Shown piece by piece: positions 1 through 8,450 of a DNA stretch of 64,000 nt. Under the pieces are notes generated by a model. It ran no database searches, had not been told where the DNA came from, and worked only from the letters and a program-made list of their open reading frames with translations. Source of the stretch: Okeanomitos corallinicola TIOX110 (GTDB lineage Bacteria > Cyanobacteriota > Cyanobacteriia > Cyanobacteriales > Nostocaceae). Both the position numbers and the translations under genes were made by a program. The stretch is taken from NCBI RefSeq assembly GCF_038050375.1, contig NZ_CP150887.1:114212-178211 (forward strand). The letters run 5' to 3'. Position 1 is the stretch's first letter. Every line of letters begins with the position of its first letter.

Positions 1-954
1 GAACTGACTAAACGTTTAGTCACTCATCCCGATATTGCTAAACGTTTTGGGATGTCTTCTTTAACTAAAGGATTTCAGGAAATCCAGCGTAAACCAGAAC
101 CAGAAACAAATACACCTGGACAGTGGACAGGTTGGTTTATGGGGGATGGAGATAAAGTTGGAAAACATCTCCAAACTATTGCAGAAACTCAAGGTGACAT
201 TGGACTGAAACTATTTAGCGAAGCAATGCGGAATTGGGGACATGATTTTACCGACAATTTCACTAATAATGTTCCCAAAATAAGGGGACGAGTTATTTAT
301 GCGGGAGGTGATGATTTTCTGGGAGTTATTTACAGTCCTAAACCGGAAAAACCAGAATATCGAATTCCTGCTTTTACTGCTTATGAGTGGTTGATGACAT
401 TGAATGAGAGATGGGAACAACACCAACAACCGATAACTCTCAGTGTAGGATTTGTCTGGGTTGCGGGGAGTGTTCCTCAACGAGATGTATTACAACATTG
501 TCGGGAAGCTGAAAAATTAGCAAAATCTCTGGGACGCGATCGCATTACAATTCGAGTTTTATTCAACAGTGGTCAATATGTGCAATGGACTTGTCCTTGG
601 AACTATTTGCATATTTTGAAAAAATACCAAGACAGAAATGGTAATACCTACGAAAAGTGGGAAAGTAGTGGTAGAAATGAAAAATATAAACCCAATTGGA
701 ATCATATTTATAGCGATTTATCTCAACTAAAAGCCCGTCATGCTATTGATTTGAACATTGATGTTAAATCTCAAGGAGGCAAAGTTAATGACATATATGA
801 TATCGCTATAGCTTTGTTTAATATTTATTTTGACCAAGGCGATTTTTTAACAATGAATGCCTTACATATTGTTAATAATGATTCATCTTTAGAGATAGTT
901 TCTTGGATTAATGATTTAATTAATGTAGGTTGGAAATTATGTACAGATATTTAA
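1..954 (+). CDS. cas10: Cas10/Cmr2 large subunit of type III-B effector, 3' part only
   Basis: The frame is open from the first base, so the window starts inside the gene. The visible 317 residues are the C-terminal part of the Cas10 palm polymerase that makes cyclic oligoadenylates when the complex binds target RNA. A MGDGDKVGKHL motif, typical of Cmr2-type palms, lies near residue 47, and an intact GGDD catalytic motif (YAGGDDFLGV) is encoded at 304-315. The rest is helical and ends at a stop overlapping the next gene. Five further CRISPR genes follow on the same strand with short gaps or overlaps, and the last is a likely cyclic-oligoadenylate-activated RNase, consistent with an active palm. 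The HD domain, if present, lies upstream. Cmr2 rather than Csm1 is inferred from the neighbours. Confidence 0.93.
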   Translation, partial: ELTKRLVTHPDIAKRFGMSSLTKGFQEIQRKPEPETNTPGQWTGWFMGDGDKVGKHLQTIAETQGDIGLKLFSEAMRNWGHDFTDNFTNNVPKIRGRVIYAGGDDFLGVIYSPKPEKPEYRIPAFTAYEWLMTLNERWEQHQQPITLSVGFVWVAGSVPQRDVLQHCREAEKLAKSLGRDRITIRVLFNSGQYVQWTCPWNYLHILKKYQDRNGNTYEKWESSGRNEKYKPNWNHIYSDLSQLKARHAIDLNIDVKSQGGKVNDIYDIAIALFNIYFDQGDFLTMNALHIVNNDSSLEIVSWINDLINVGWKLCTDI

Positions 955-2030
955 TAATTATTAATCCTCTCGGATTTCTGTATGGTAGTGCAGGTGCATT
1001 TTTATCACCAGACAATTTAGTAGGACGTTCTGGAGCGAAATTTCCTCCTGATGCTTATACATTATCTGGTTTGTTTTTTGCTGCTAATAAAACCGAACCT
1101 TTTATTGACCATGAAGAATTAAAAAAATTACACATTGCTGGGCCTTTTTGGGCAGAATTAAATAATCCTGAATATTTTTATCTTCCCATTCCTTGGACGA
1201 AAATTATTAATCAAGAAGAAAACCAAACAGATGAATGGGAAATTCGTGATGGTCAATGGTATCGTTCTGAAGAAACAAAAGATATAAAACCAGATTCTCG
1301 CTGGCAGACTATTAATTATTGGGAAGATTCAGCCGCAGAAATTCTCAGCAATGGTGGTACTTCTAAAGACCCTTGGAAATATACATCCATATTACATCCA
1401 AAATTAACTAAAACTGAACGTTGTGTTCAAGAAGAGGGTGGATTATTTCTAGAAAACTCTGTCCAAATGGGCTATTCTACAGGAGATAATGCAGATCAAG
1501 AAACCTGTTTAGTTTATTTATCAACCCATGAAATACCTGACGGTTGGTATTGTTTTGGAGGAGAAAATCATCTCGTAGAAATTAACTCAATGAAACTTCC
1601 TGATGACAGTTGGATATTACAGTTATTAAAACAAAAAATTCAACGTAGCTGTGCATTAATTACACCAGGAGTATGGGGTTCAACGCGGTTTTCCCGTCGT
1701 TATCCAGATCCCGAACATACAACATTTCCCGAACCCAGTCATATTCTCACTGATAGACCTTCTCCCTACCGTTACCGTGTCGGAGACAACAAAGGAAAAG
1801 GACGTTTAGGAAGAGGTCGTTATGCAGTTCCAGCAGGTACAGTTTACGTATTTGACGAACCTTTAAATAAATCTTGGTGGGGAGATAGAAAAGAACCAGG
1901 ATTTCCTGATGAATTAGAATTTATCAATGAATCAGGATTTCCCAATGAATGGTTTCCCAATGAAGGATTTTATCTCAAACAATTGGGATGTGGTTTATGT
2001 TTACCGTTAGATATTACAGGAGTTGATTAA
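939..2030 (+). CDS. cmr3: Cmr3-like (Cas5 group) subunit
   Basis: A 363-residue RAMP protein. Its N-terminus (YLIIINPLGFLYGSAGAF, then a run ending in PDAYTLSGLFFAAN) fits the Cmr3 pattern of an early Pro-Leu-Gly strand followed by a Ser-Gly-Leu helix. Cmr3 sits at the foot of the Cmr complex, contacts Cas10 and binds the crRNA 5' handle. A basic Gly-rich stretch (KGKGRLGRGRYAVPAG, near residue 290) is consistent with RNA binding. I chose the ATG at 939, overlapping the cas10 stop by 16 bases; a TTG at 930 is the alternative. The gene lies between cas10 and a second RAMP gene, as expected for cmr3. The family call rests on motif memory and gene order. Confidence 0.75.
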   Translation: MYRYLIIINPLGFLYGSAGAFLSPDNLVGRSGAKFPPDAYTLSGLFFAANKTEPFIDHEELKKLHIAGPFWAELNNPEYFYLPIPWTKIINQEENQTDEWEIRDGQWYRSEETKDIKPDSRWQTINYWEDSAAEILSNGGTSKDPWKYTSILHPKLTKTERCVQEEGGLFLENSVQMGYSTGDNADQETCLVYLSTHEIPDGWYCFGGENHLVEINSMKLPDDSWILQLLKQKIQRSCALITPGVWGSTRFSRRYPDPEHTTFPEPSHILTDRPSPYRYRVGDNKGKGRLGRGRYAVPAGTVYVFDEPLNKSWWGDRKEPGFPDELEFINESGFPNEWFPNEGFYLKQLGCGLCLPLDITGVD

Positions 2031-2121
2031 AATTCCAACATTTTCCCAATAAATTTGATTGGAATTTCAGATTTATTCATTTAACCCCATTAATTATCAA
2101 AAACCAGAAGGAAATAATTTC

Positions 2122-2985
2122 ATGTATCATCAAGCTTACGGCATAATTAAAACCTTAGCACCACTTCATGTAGGAGCAACAGCAGGAGAAGAAAGGGGAA
2201 ATTTAAACTTAATTTTCCGCGATCAATTTACCCAAACTGGGATTATTCCTGGTAGTTCAATTCGGGGAAGATTGCGTGCGGAAATGCGGCAAAATCATGA
2301 AGGAAATGAACAACAAGTGAAGAAATGGTACGGGAATGATATACCAGATCGTAACGAAGTTGATACAGTAGACCGCACTTTTTCTGACCGCACAACAGAG
2401 TCATTAGTAAAGTTTGAATATGCTTCCATTGTTTGGTTACCGGTGTTTTGTCCTGGACAACCAATAGTTTGGGTAAGTTGTCCTCGTTTACTTAAACGTT
2501 ATAGAAGGATAACTAAACAAGAAAATCTGATCATACCGGAAAAATATACGCGATCGCAATCTCTCACACCCCTACCAAATAACAAACTGTTCTTCAATTT
2601 TGGTTTTTTAACCATTGAGGGTAATACTGACTTATCTCATTGGTTTCCAGATAATGAAGAATTACCCGCAGTTGTAGTTGGGGATGATGAAATCTCTATG
2701 ATTCATGATATGGCATTATATCGTCAAAGTCGTGTTGCTTTAGAGAAAGACCAAAAACGTAATGCTGAAAAAGCTTTTTTTGGAGTGGAAGCATTACCAG
2801 AAGAAACTATTTTAGCCTTTCCGATTGGTTTGAAAAAAGATAAAGATGGCGAACAGTGGCAACCTTTTCCTGAGCAAAAAAACAAAGATGATATTTATTT
2901 AGGAGGACTAGAATCCGTTGGATTTGGGCATTGTGAAATGTCATTATTCAATATTCGTGTCAATAATAAAGTTACCACAAAATAG
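2122..2985 (+). CDS. cmr4: Cmr4-like RAMP (Cas7 group) subunit
   Basis: A 287-residue RAMP protein, probably the Cas7 backbone subunit that repeats along the crRNA. Near the N-terminus it has LAPLHVGA and GIIPGSSIRGRLRAEM, matching the Cas7 pattern in which a His-Val-Gly strand is followed by a PGSSxxGxxR helix. The C-terminus has a Gly-rich loop (GGLESVGFGH). The ATG at 2122 has a good ribosome site (AGAAGGA) about 8 bases upstream; the TTG at 2059 does not. Cmr4 and Csm3 usually carry a catalytic Asp five residues before the Arg of the xPIxR segment. Here that position is Leu (NLNLIFRD), so target cleavage by this subunit is doubtful. It could instead be another Cas7-type subunit. Confidence 0.72.
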   Translation: MYHQAYGIIKTLAPLHVGATAGEERGNLNLIFRDQFTQTGIIPGSSIRGRLRAEMRQNHEGNEQQVKKWYGNDIPDRNEVDTVDRTFSDRTTESLVKFEYASIVWLPVFCPGQPIVWVSCPRLLKRYRRITKQENLIIPEKYTRSQSLTPLPNNKLFFNFGFLTIEGNTDLSHWFPDNEELPAVVVGDDEISMIHDMALYRQSRVALEKDQKRNAEKAFFGVEALPEETILAFPIGLKKDKDGEQWQPFPEQKNKDDIYLGGLESVGFGHCEMSLFNIRVNNKVTTK

Positions 2986-2996
2986 GGAATTGATAT

Positions 2997-3383
2997 ATGG
3001 CTTTTGAAAATTTTAGTCTTGATAAAATTGCTCACGATTTAGTTTATGAATACCGCAATGACGACAAAGAAACTGTCAATCAAGTTCATAAAATGCGGAC
3101 TACTGTAGCTTATGGATTGGAAAGATTTTGGGGAGAACATCTGCGGTTAAACGGGAGAAAATCTACATATTGGGAAGACACTTGGAATAAACTTGTGGAA
3201 ATTATGGGAGAAGCTGAGATTACAGTTCCTAATAATCCCCAAGATTTATGGAACTCAGAAGTATTTCCCCCTAAATATCGCAAGGTGACATTAGCGATTT
3301 TAACCCAACTATGTGACTGTATGGTGTGGTGGACGCAGAGATACAAACCCACTCGCAATAACGAAACTGAAGACAATAATTAG
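2997..3383 (+). CDS. cmr5: Cmr5-like small (Cas11) subunit
   Basis: A 128-residue protein predicted to be all-helical, with no membrane segment or signal peptide. Its size and position between two RAMP genes match Cmr5/Cas11, the small subunit that lines the inner face of the effector and contacts the target strand. The segment around residues 20-50 (KETVNQVHKMRTTVAYGLER) resembles the first helices of Cmr5. The ATG at 2997 follows an AGGGAA ribosome site, 11 bases after the previous stop. Small subunits diverge strongly, so the call depends mainly on context. Confidence 0.65.
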   Translation: MAFENFSLDKIAHDLVYEYRNDDKETVNQVHKMRTTVAYGLERFWGEHLRLNGRKSTYWEDTWNKLVEIMGEAEITVPNNPQDLWNSEVFPPKYRKVTLAILTQLCDCMVWWTQRYKPTRNNETEDNN

Positions 3384-3395
3384 GAGAATCAGAAC

Positions 3396-5192
3396 ATGAG
3401 TGATAGTGACTTAGTACCTTTGATGTATCAGGCCCAGATTAAGGATAGGGGCAAAATTCAGTATGCTGGAGACCCAAAACCTGCAACAGAATGGGTTGAT
3501 GAATGGTTAGATGGATGTCCTCCTAACTCCAATCATCAAGAAAATAATGTCAATATTCGTCAAGCTGCACTGCAAAGAAAACCTCAAAAAAGAGGGAATT
3601 TTACATACAAAATGCCACAACTGGTTACAGGAGATAACACTTGGGAAGAGACTTACACAATTAACTGGCGTTTAGTTACCAATTCGGGACAAGATGAAGA
3701 TGTAATCCGTCCTGTAATTGGTGCAAAAGGTATACCCTACTATCCAGGTTCGAGTATGAAAGGTGCATTCCTGCGTGCTTGTTTGCAAATTGCACCCGAT
3801 AAAGTTCTGGATTTTTGTGGTGGAGAAGTAGAAGAAATCAAAGCTGGTAAAAAAGTCAAAAGAACTAAACCAGGAAGTTTACGTTTTCATGGTGGTTATC
3901 CTGTAGATATGTCCTGGGGGAAAGAGAGAAAACGTCTAGTAGATGTTGTTCATTCTCAAGAAAAACGCCAAGTTATGGAAAATGTAAATAGTAGTGCTAA
4001 TGTGCAAATATCGCTGTATAAAACTAAGTTTAAATTTGGTATTTCTAGCACTAAAAATGATATTGATTGGCAGCTAGTACAACAAATTTGGGAACGTGCA
4101 TTATCTCAAGGAATAGGTTCAAGAACTAGCGCAGGTTACGGAAGATTTAAAAATATTGCTGATCATAATCAGGTGGTTTTATCAGTTAATCTTCGGGGTC
4201 AGGGACTGACTTCTACATTACTGACATCAGATGACAGAGGTAATAAAATCCCTGAATTTCGTCCGAATATGTTTAAAGCTGCATTACGTGGACATACTTT
4301 GCGGTTACTAGCAGGGGTGACAGATGCAACCACAACCCAAAGATTAACCAAAGAATTGTGGGGTGGATTTCCAGAAGGTAATGGAGAAAGTGGATCAATT
4401 GTGGGTAAATTTGGGGTGGATTTTCAAGCTGAAAGTATAGTTTTTGGAGAACATAAATATTCTCATAATGGTAGAAGAACTAGACCTATGTCTGTCTACA
4501 ATTTAAAATCGGGAAGTCTAGATATTTTCGCTGTCAAATCTTATTCGGAACAAGACAGGGAATTTTTAAATCTTTTAATTAAATTTTCTCTATTACTAGG
4601 TGGTTTTGGGAAATCATGGCGACGAATTCATCACGATTTATTTTATCAATCATATTTTCGGAATGATGATAAACCGATGATTGGTTGTCATTGGTTATTT
4701 GGCAAACCATCAAAATCAGTAGACTATTGTATTACAGCACCTAGAGGAGAATTAGATAATATTCAGGCTTTTTTAGCAAGTATTCCCAATACAGTCAGAA
4801 ATTGCTTTAATTTACCAAATCAAGATAATCATGTAAATAATTGGCGGGAAATTTGGCATCCGCAAAAAGTCCAAGTTTGGGGAAGAATTGCTGAAGATAA
4901 AAATGATAGTCAAGCGGTGGAATGGTTTCATCGAGATAACTTTATCAAGAAAACAGAATTAACTGGGATTATAGGAAAATATAGTAAAGTTAGTAGAATT
5001 TGGCATAGAATGTATCCTCTTTACGTGAAAATAGATGGTAAATTAATCCATAGAAAAAATGAGAGAGGTAATTATCAATATGTTGAATTATTAACTATAT
5101 TTACTCCTGATAATTTACCCAAAGCTAGGGAGTTTCTAGATTTCTTAAATAGGCGCGATAATGATTTTATTAAATTATGGGGAGGGAATTAA
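3396..5192 (+). CDS. Double-RAMP protein, probable Cmr6/Cmr1 fusion
   Basis: A 598-residue protein about twice the size of one RAMP subunit. The first half (about 60-255) contains IPYYPGSSMKGAFLRA and ends in GIGSRTSAGYGRF, the helix and Gly-rich loop typical of Cmr6. The second half (about 265-598) starts a new RAMP pattern with FRPNMFKAALRGHTLRLL and has a second Gly-rich stretch (LLLGGFGKSWRR), which I read as Cmr1-like. With the upstream genes this would complete a Cmr1-6 set without a separate cmr1. In Cmr complexes Cmr1 and Cmr6 cap the filament at the crRNA 3' end. An AGGAGA ribosome site precedes the ATG. RAMP identity is firm; assignment of the second half to Cmr1 is inference. Confidence 0.7.
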   Translation: MSDSDLVPLMYQAQIKDRGKIQYAGDPKPATEWVDEWLDGCPPNSNHQENNVNIRQAALQRKPQKRGNFTYKMPQLVTGDNTWEETYTINWRLVTNSGQDEDVIRPVIGAKGIPYYPGSSMKGAFLRACLQIAPDKVLDFCGGEVEEIKAGKKVKRTKPGSLRFHGGYPVDMSWGKERKRLVDVVHSQEKRQVMENVNSSANVQISLYKTKFKFGISSTKNDIDWQLVQQIWERALSQGIGSRTSAGYGRFKNIADHNQVVLSVNLRGQGLTSTLLTSDDRGNKIPEFRPNMFKAALRGHTLRLLAGVTDATTTQRLTKELWGGFPEGNGESGSIVGKFGVDFQAESIVFGEHKYSHNGRRTRPMSVYNLKSGSLDIFAVKSYSEQDREFLNLLIKFSLLLGGFGKSWRRIHHDLFYQSYFRNDDKPMIGCHWLFGKPSKSVDYCITAPRGELDNIQAFLASIPNTVRNCFNLPNQDNHVNNWREIWHPQKVQVWGRIAEDKNDSQAVEWFHRDNFIKKTELTGIIGKYSKVSRIWHRMYPLYVKIDGKLIHRKNERGNYQYVELLTIFTPDNLPKAREFLDFLNRRDNDFIKLWGGN

Positions 5193-5255
5193 ATTATTTC
5201 CAGGAGTCGAACATCTGAAAATTAAATATCAATAAATCTATACAAGGTGAAAAAC

Positions 5256-6776
5256 ATGAATATCTGGATTGTAACTACAGGAAATAGTGACGTTCAAATC
5301 AAAGATAAGACTACGCTTAAAACTAAATGGAACACATTATTCTATCCAGAAGGTAGAAAAGGATTAGAAAAAGATCATGGGTTTCAACTTACTAAAAAAG
5401 AAGAAAATGCTAACTTTACAGTTCCAGCTAGAGTAATGGGTGTAATTTGTGGTAATCAACTAGAGAATAATAAGCTCAATAAAGATATTTACCAAGATTT
5501 ATGTTTTCCCCTTCTCGATGCTTTTTCTCAAAAACTACAAGGTAAAGATCAACCAGACAGAATTATTGTTATTCTCACAAATCAAGAATCTGCTTATCAA
5601 AAACCAGAAAAAAAATCCCCCTATTGGAAAGATACTTGTACCTTAAAACCGATATTAAACAAGTATTTTAAAGATAGATTTTCTAAAATCAAGGAAGTTA
5701 AGTATTTAGAACTTGCACCCCAATCAAAAGATGAAGGTTTAGATAATTGGGATCAAGCTCTCAAGTTAGTTCAACAAGAATTATCAACTTTAGAATTTAA
5801 ACCTCTTGATAAAATATACGTGAGTCATCAAGCTGGAACACCTGCAATTTCTTCTGCAATTCAATTTGTTAGTCTTTCACAATTTGGAAAACGGGTTAAA
5901 TTTCTGGTGTCGAATGAATATGAACCAGAGAATACCCGATTTATTACTAGTTCTAAGTATTTACGGGGTATTCAACTTCAAGAAGCAAAAGTTTTATTAA
6001 AACGTTTTGACTATTGTGGTGTGGAAAGTTTATTAAAACCTTATTGGTTGGATTCTGCAACTCCCCAAGAACAAAAACTGAGAGATTTACTGAAAATAGC
6101 TATTCAATGGAATTTTGCAAATTTTGATGAGTTTGCAAAAGGTTTAGGAGAAGTAGCACAAGAACGTCTAAAAACTTGGTGGTGGACTGGCTATGAAGCA
6201 GCTTATTTAGCTGTGGTAAGATTGGAACAAGGTAACACGGTGGAAGCATTATTTCATAGTTTTAGAGCAGTGGAAGGTTTAATTTGTAAGTGGGCTGAAT
6301 ACAAGTACAAAAATCATATTCAATATAAATCAGATGGTTCACCAGCAATTAAAGTTAGTATATTAAGAGATTTACCAGATTATATCAATCGTCTTTATCG
6401 CAATATGCAAGATAAGTTAAACAAAGAAGGTAAGCTTGGTCTTTTTAGTGAATCACTTTATCAGTTATTACAAACAGCAAAACCAGAATGTCAAAATCCT
6501 ACTCATGTTATGAGTATAGTGTGGGGTAAAGCGAGAGATAACAGGAATCCTCTATTTCATAGATTATTAGGTTTGCAGGAGCAAGAGGTTTTTGAAGCTT
6601 GGGATACTAAAAATAAAGATGCTTGGAAAAAAAAGGTATTAAGTTGTTTAAATTTTGTTGCTGAACAAGAATTTACTTCTTTACAAAAAGCTAGTCTTAT
6701 GTATCAATTACATCAAGATTTAAACCAAGCTTTAACTGATTATGAGTTACAAGCTTTTAGCGATTTGAATGTTTAA
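5256..6776 (+). CDS. CARF-HEPN RNase, Csm6/Csx1-like accessory protein
   Basis: A 506-residue protein. The N-terminal half has Rossmann-like strands (MNIWIVTTGNSDVQ) and a SHQAGTPAISSAIQFV segment near residue 190, resembling the ligand loop of CARF domains that bind cyclic oligoadenylate. The C-terminal half is helical and carries the HEPN RNase motif R-x4-H (RNPLFH, residues 430-435). Such proteins are switched on by Cas10 products and degrade RNA non-specifically. The ATG at 5256 follows an AAGGTG ribosome site; the GTG at 5247 overlaps that site and is less likely. The gene is last in the cas10 operon, 63 bases after the RAMP fusion. Which Csm6/Csx1 branch it belongs to is unclear. Confidence 0.78.
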   Translation: MNIWIVTTGNSDVQIKDKTTLKTKWNTLFYPEGRKGLEKDHGFQLTKKEENANFTVPARVMGVICGNQLENNKLNKDIYQDLCFPLLDAFSQKLQGKDQPDRIIVILTNQESAYQKPEKKSPYWKDTCTLKPILNKYFKDRFSKIKEVKYLELAPQSKDEGLDNWDQALKLVQQELSTLEFKPLDKIYVSHQAGTPAISSAIQFVSLSQFGKRVKFLVSNEYEPENTRFITSSKYLRGIQLQEAKVLLKRFDYCGVESLLKPYWLDSATPQEQKLRDLLKIAIQWNFANFDEFAKGLGEVAQERLKTWWWTGYEAAYLAVVRLEQGNTVEALFHSFRAVEGLICKWAEYKYKNHIQYKSDGSPAIKVSILRDLPDYINRLYRNMQDKLNKEGKLGLFSESLYQLLQTAKPECQNPTHVMSIVWGKARDNRNPLFHRLLGLQEQEVFEAWDTKNKDAWKKKVLSCLNFVAEQEFTSLQKASLMYQLHQDLNQALTDYELQAFSDLNV

Positions 6777-6856
6777 GTAATTTGAATTTGCTATCCTCTG
6801 ATTTATGGATATTTCATCGCTAATGATATCACCTAATCTCCAACATTGAAACAATT

Positions 6857-7129
6857 TTGGTCTATAAATTTCCCAGCATGGACATCGAGGAGATAGAAGC
6901 AATGTTTGGATTAAGCGACTTAAAGCAAACACGAGTATACCAACAAGCCTTTGCAGAAGGAGAACTTAAAGGTGAGCAGAAAGGAGAGCTTAGAGGAGAA
7001 CAGAAAGGAGAACTTAGAGGAAAACTACTAGCAGTACCAGCAATGTTAGCTGCTGGTTTGAGTGTAGAACAAATAGCACAGGCTTTAAGTTTATCTGTAG
7101 ATGAGGTTAAACAAGCTGCACAGCTATAA
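6857..7129 (+). pseudogene. C-terminal remnant of an Rpn-type nuclease/transposase-like protein
   Basis: Only about 90 residues are left. They match the usual tail of the cyanobacterial Rpn family (recombination-promoting PD-(D/E)XK nucleases): a VYKFP-(x)-EIEAMFGLSDLKQTRVYQ segment, then a Glu/Lys/Gly repeat (GELKGEQKGELRGEQKGELRGK), then a short helical end (SVEQIAQALSLSVDEVKQAAQ). The catalytic domain, some 200 residues upstream in normal members, is absent; the preceding bases belong to the gap after the Csm6-like gene. No good ribosome site is present. It lies between the cas operon and the first CRISPR leader and probably marks an old rearrangement there. Confidence 0.6.
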
Positions 7130-7167
7130 TTTTTTAGTTGATTATGGCATACTTTCAAGGATATCAC

Positions 7168-7434
7168 CTAACAACACTACCTAAAACTGCGCGAACCAGG
7201 GGGTGTATTTATCGAACGCTTGTTATATTACCTGTAAAGGCTTATCAGCTATGGCTTTGGAGGTCTTTAGAAAAAAATGAGGTTCGCGCAAACTCTGTAA
7301 TCCATACCAGAAAAGGTTTTGAGGTGATTTTTATGAAGGGAGGACTTGACAAGCGATCGCCGAAACGGTACTTTTTAATTTCGTTGGCGCAAACTGGTGT
7401 TGAAAGTCTTGTCTGTCAAGCTCTCTAGACCCCA
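7168..7434 (+). promoter_or_regulatory. Probable leader of CRISPR array 1
   Basis: This non-coding stretch lies directly before the first repeat, on the side expected if the array is read on the + strand. It carries repeated GCGCGAACC/GCGCAAACT-like motifs (about 7190, 7284 and 7386) and a HIP1 octamer near 7357. An open frame across it (7138-7428) has no recognisable protein features and stops just before the first repeat, so I do not call it a gene. Promoter position is not resolved. Confidence 0.55.
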
Positions 7435-8347
7435 GTCTCCACTAACCATGTGGGGACGCATAATTGGAAACTTCCATTTATCGGAGGGCAAGAGAATGAT
7501 ACAGTTGTCTCCACTAACCATGTGGGGACGCATAATTGGAAACTTGCTGCTTGTGCTTTGGACATAGTTAGATTCATTCCTGAAGTCTCCACTAACCATG
7601 TGGGGACGCATAATTGGAAACGATTCAATTTGCTGTTTGATGTCAGCATCAGATTGGTCTCCACTAACCATGTGGGGACGCATAATTGGAAACCACTTAA
7701 ATTAGAAATATCCAATAAATCATTATATTGTCTCCACTAACCATGTGGGGACGCATAATTGGAAACATCAAGAAACTGACTGGTTTAGCTTAGAGGCTTG
7801 TCTCCACTAACCATGTGGGGACGCATAATTGGAAACAAACAAAAGTACCACTACTTGCCACAAAACCAGAAGCAATGTCTCCACTAACCATGTGGGGACG
7901 CATAATTGGAAACATTAGCGCGGGAATTTTGGGGTTTAAAGGTTGGGTCTCCACTAACCATGTGGGGACGCATAATTGGAAACGAACCAAATCAAGAGCG
8001 ACATTTACTATTTAGGTCTCCACTAACCATGTGGGGACGCATAATTGGAAACGTTTTAGTTGCTGGTGGATGTTTGCGATCGCCCCAGTCTCCACTAACC
8101 ATGTGGGGACGCATAATTGGAAACAGGTAAAATGAATATTTTTATTATTCTTATATATAATGTCTCCACTAACCATGTGGGGACGCATAATTGGAAACCA
8201 CCAGTTTTTCCTTGAGGGGCAGATTCCTGTACCTCTAGTCTCCACTAACCATGTGGGGACGCATAATTGGAAACTAACTAAACCAAACTCTCTACCAGCT
8301 TTTGCCCCCAGTCTCCACTAACCATGTGGGGACGCATAATTGGAAAC
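7435..8347 (+). CRISPR. CRISPR array 1: 13 repeats of 37 bases, 12 spacers
   Basis: Thirteen identical 37-base repeats begin GTCTCCACTAACCATGTGG and end GCATAATTGGAAAC. Starts are 7435, 7507, 7585, 7657, 7730, 7800, 7877, 7947, 8016, 8088, 8162, 8238 and 8311. Spacers are 32-41 bases and all different. A short inverted repeat (CCAC...GTGG) sits in the 5' half. The ATTGGAAAC 3' end resembles the 5' handle of type III crRNAs, so transcription is expected on the + strand, away from the cas operon. The last repeat is as perfect as the first. Spacer 9 (8053-8087) contains a GCGATCGC octamer. I saw no spacer matching another part of this window, but did not test this exhaustively. Confidence 0.98.
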
Positions 8348-8450
8348 AGGAAAATTCGTCAATCGCACCACAAATGAACTATTTTCCAAACTTGCCAATA
8401 ATAATAATCGAGACAGAATAAATTCGATTACACAGCAGAGGGAATTTCTC

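Noticed and set aside
7138..7428. A 96-residue open frame before array 1
   Set aside because: It covers the leader, has no recognisable protein pattern and its composition suits non-coding DNA.
7375..8245. Open frames on both strands through CRISPR array 1 that encode repeated peptides such as FQLCVPTWLVET
   Set aside because: They are translations of the repeats and follow the repeat period; no ribosome sites or protein features.
8340..8450. Extension of cas1 to a TTG inside the last CRISPR repeat
   Set aside because: The ATG at 8451 has a proper ribosome site; the extension would be encoded by repeat and flank.
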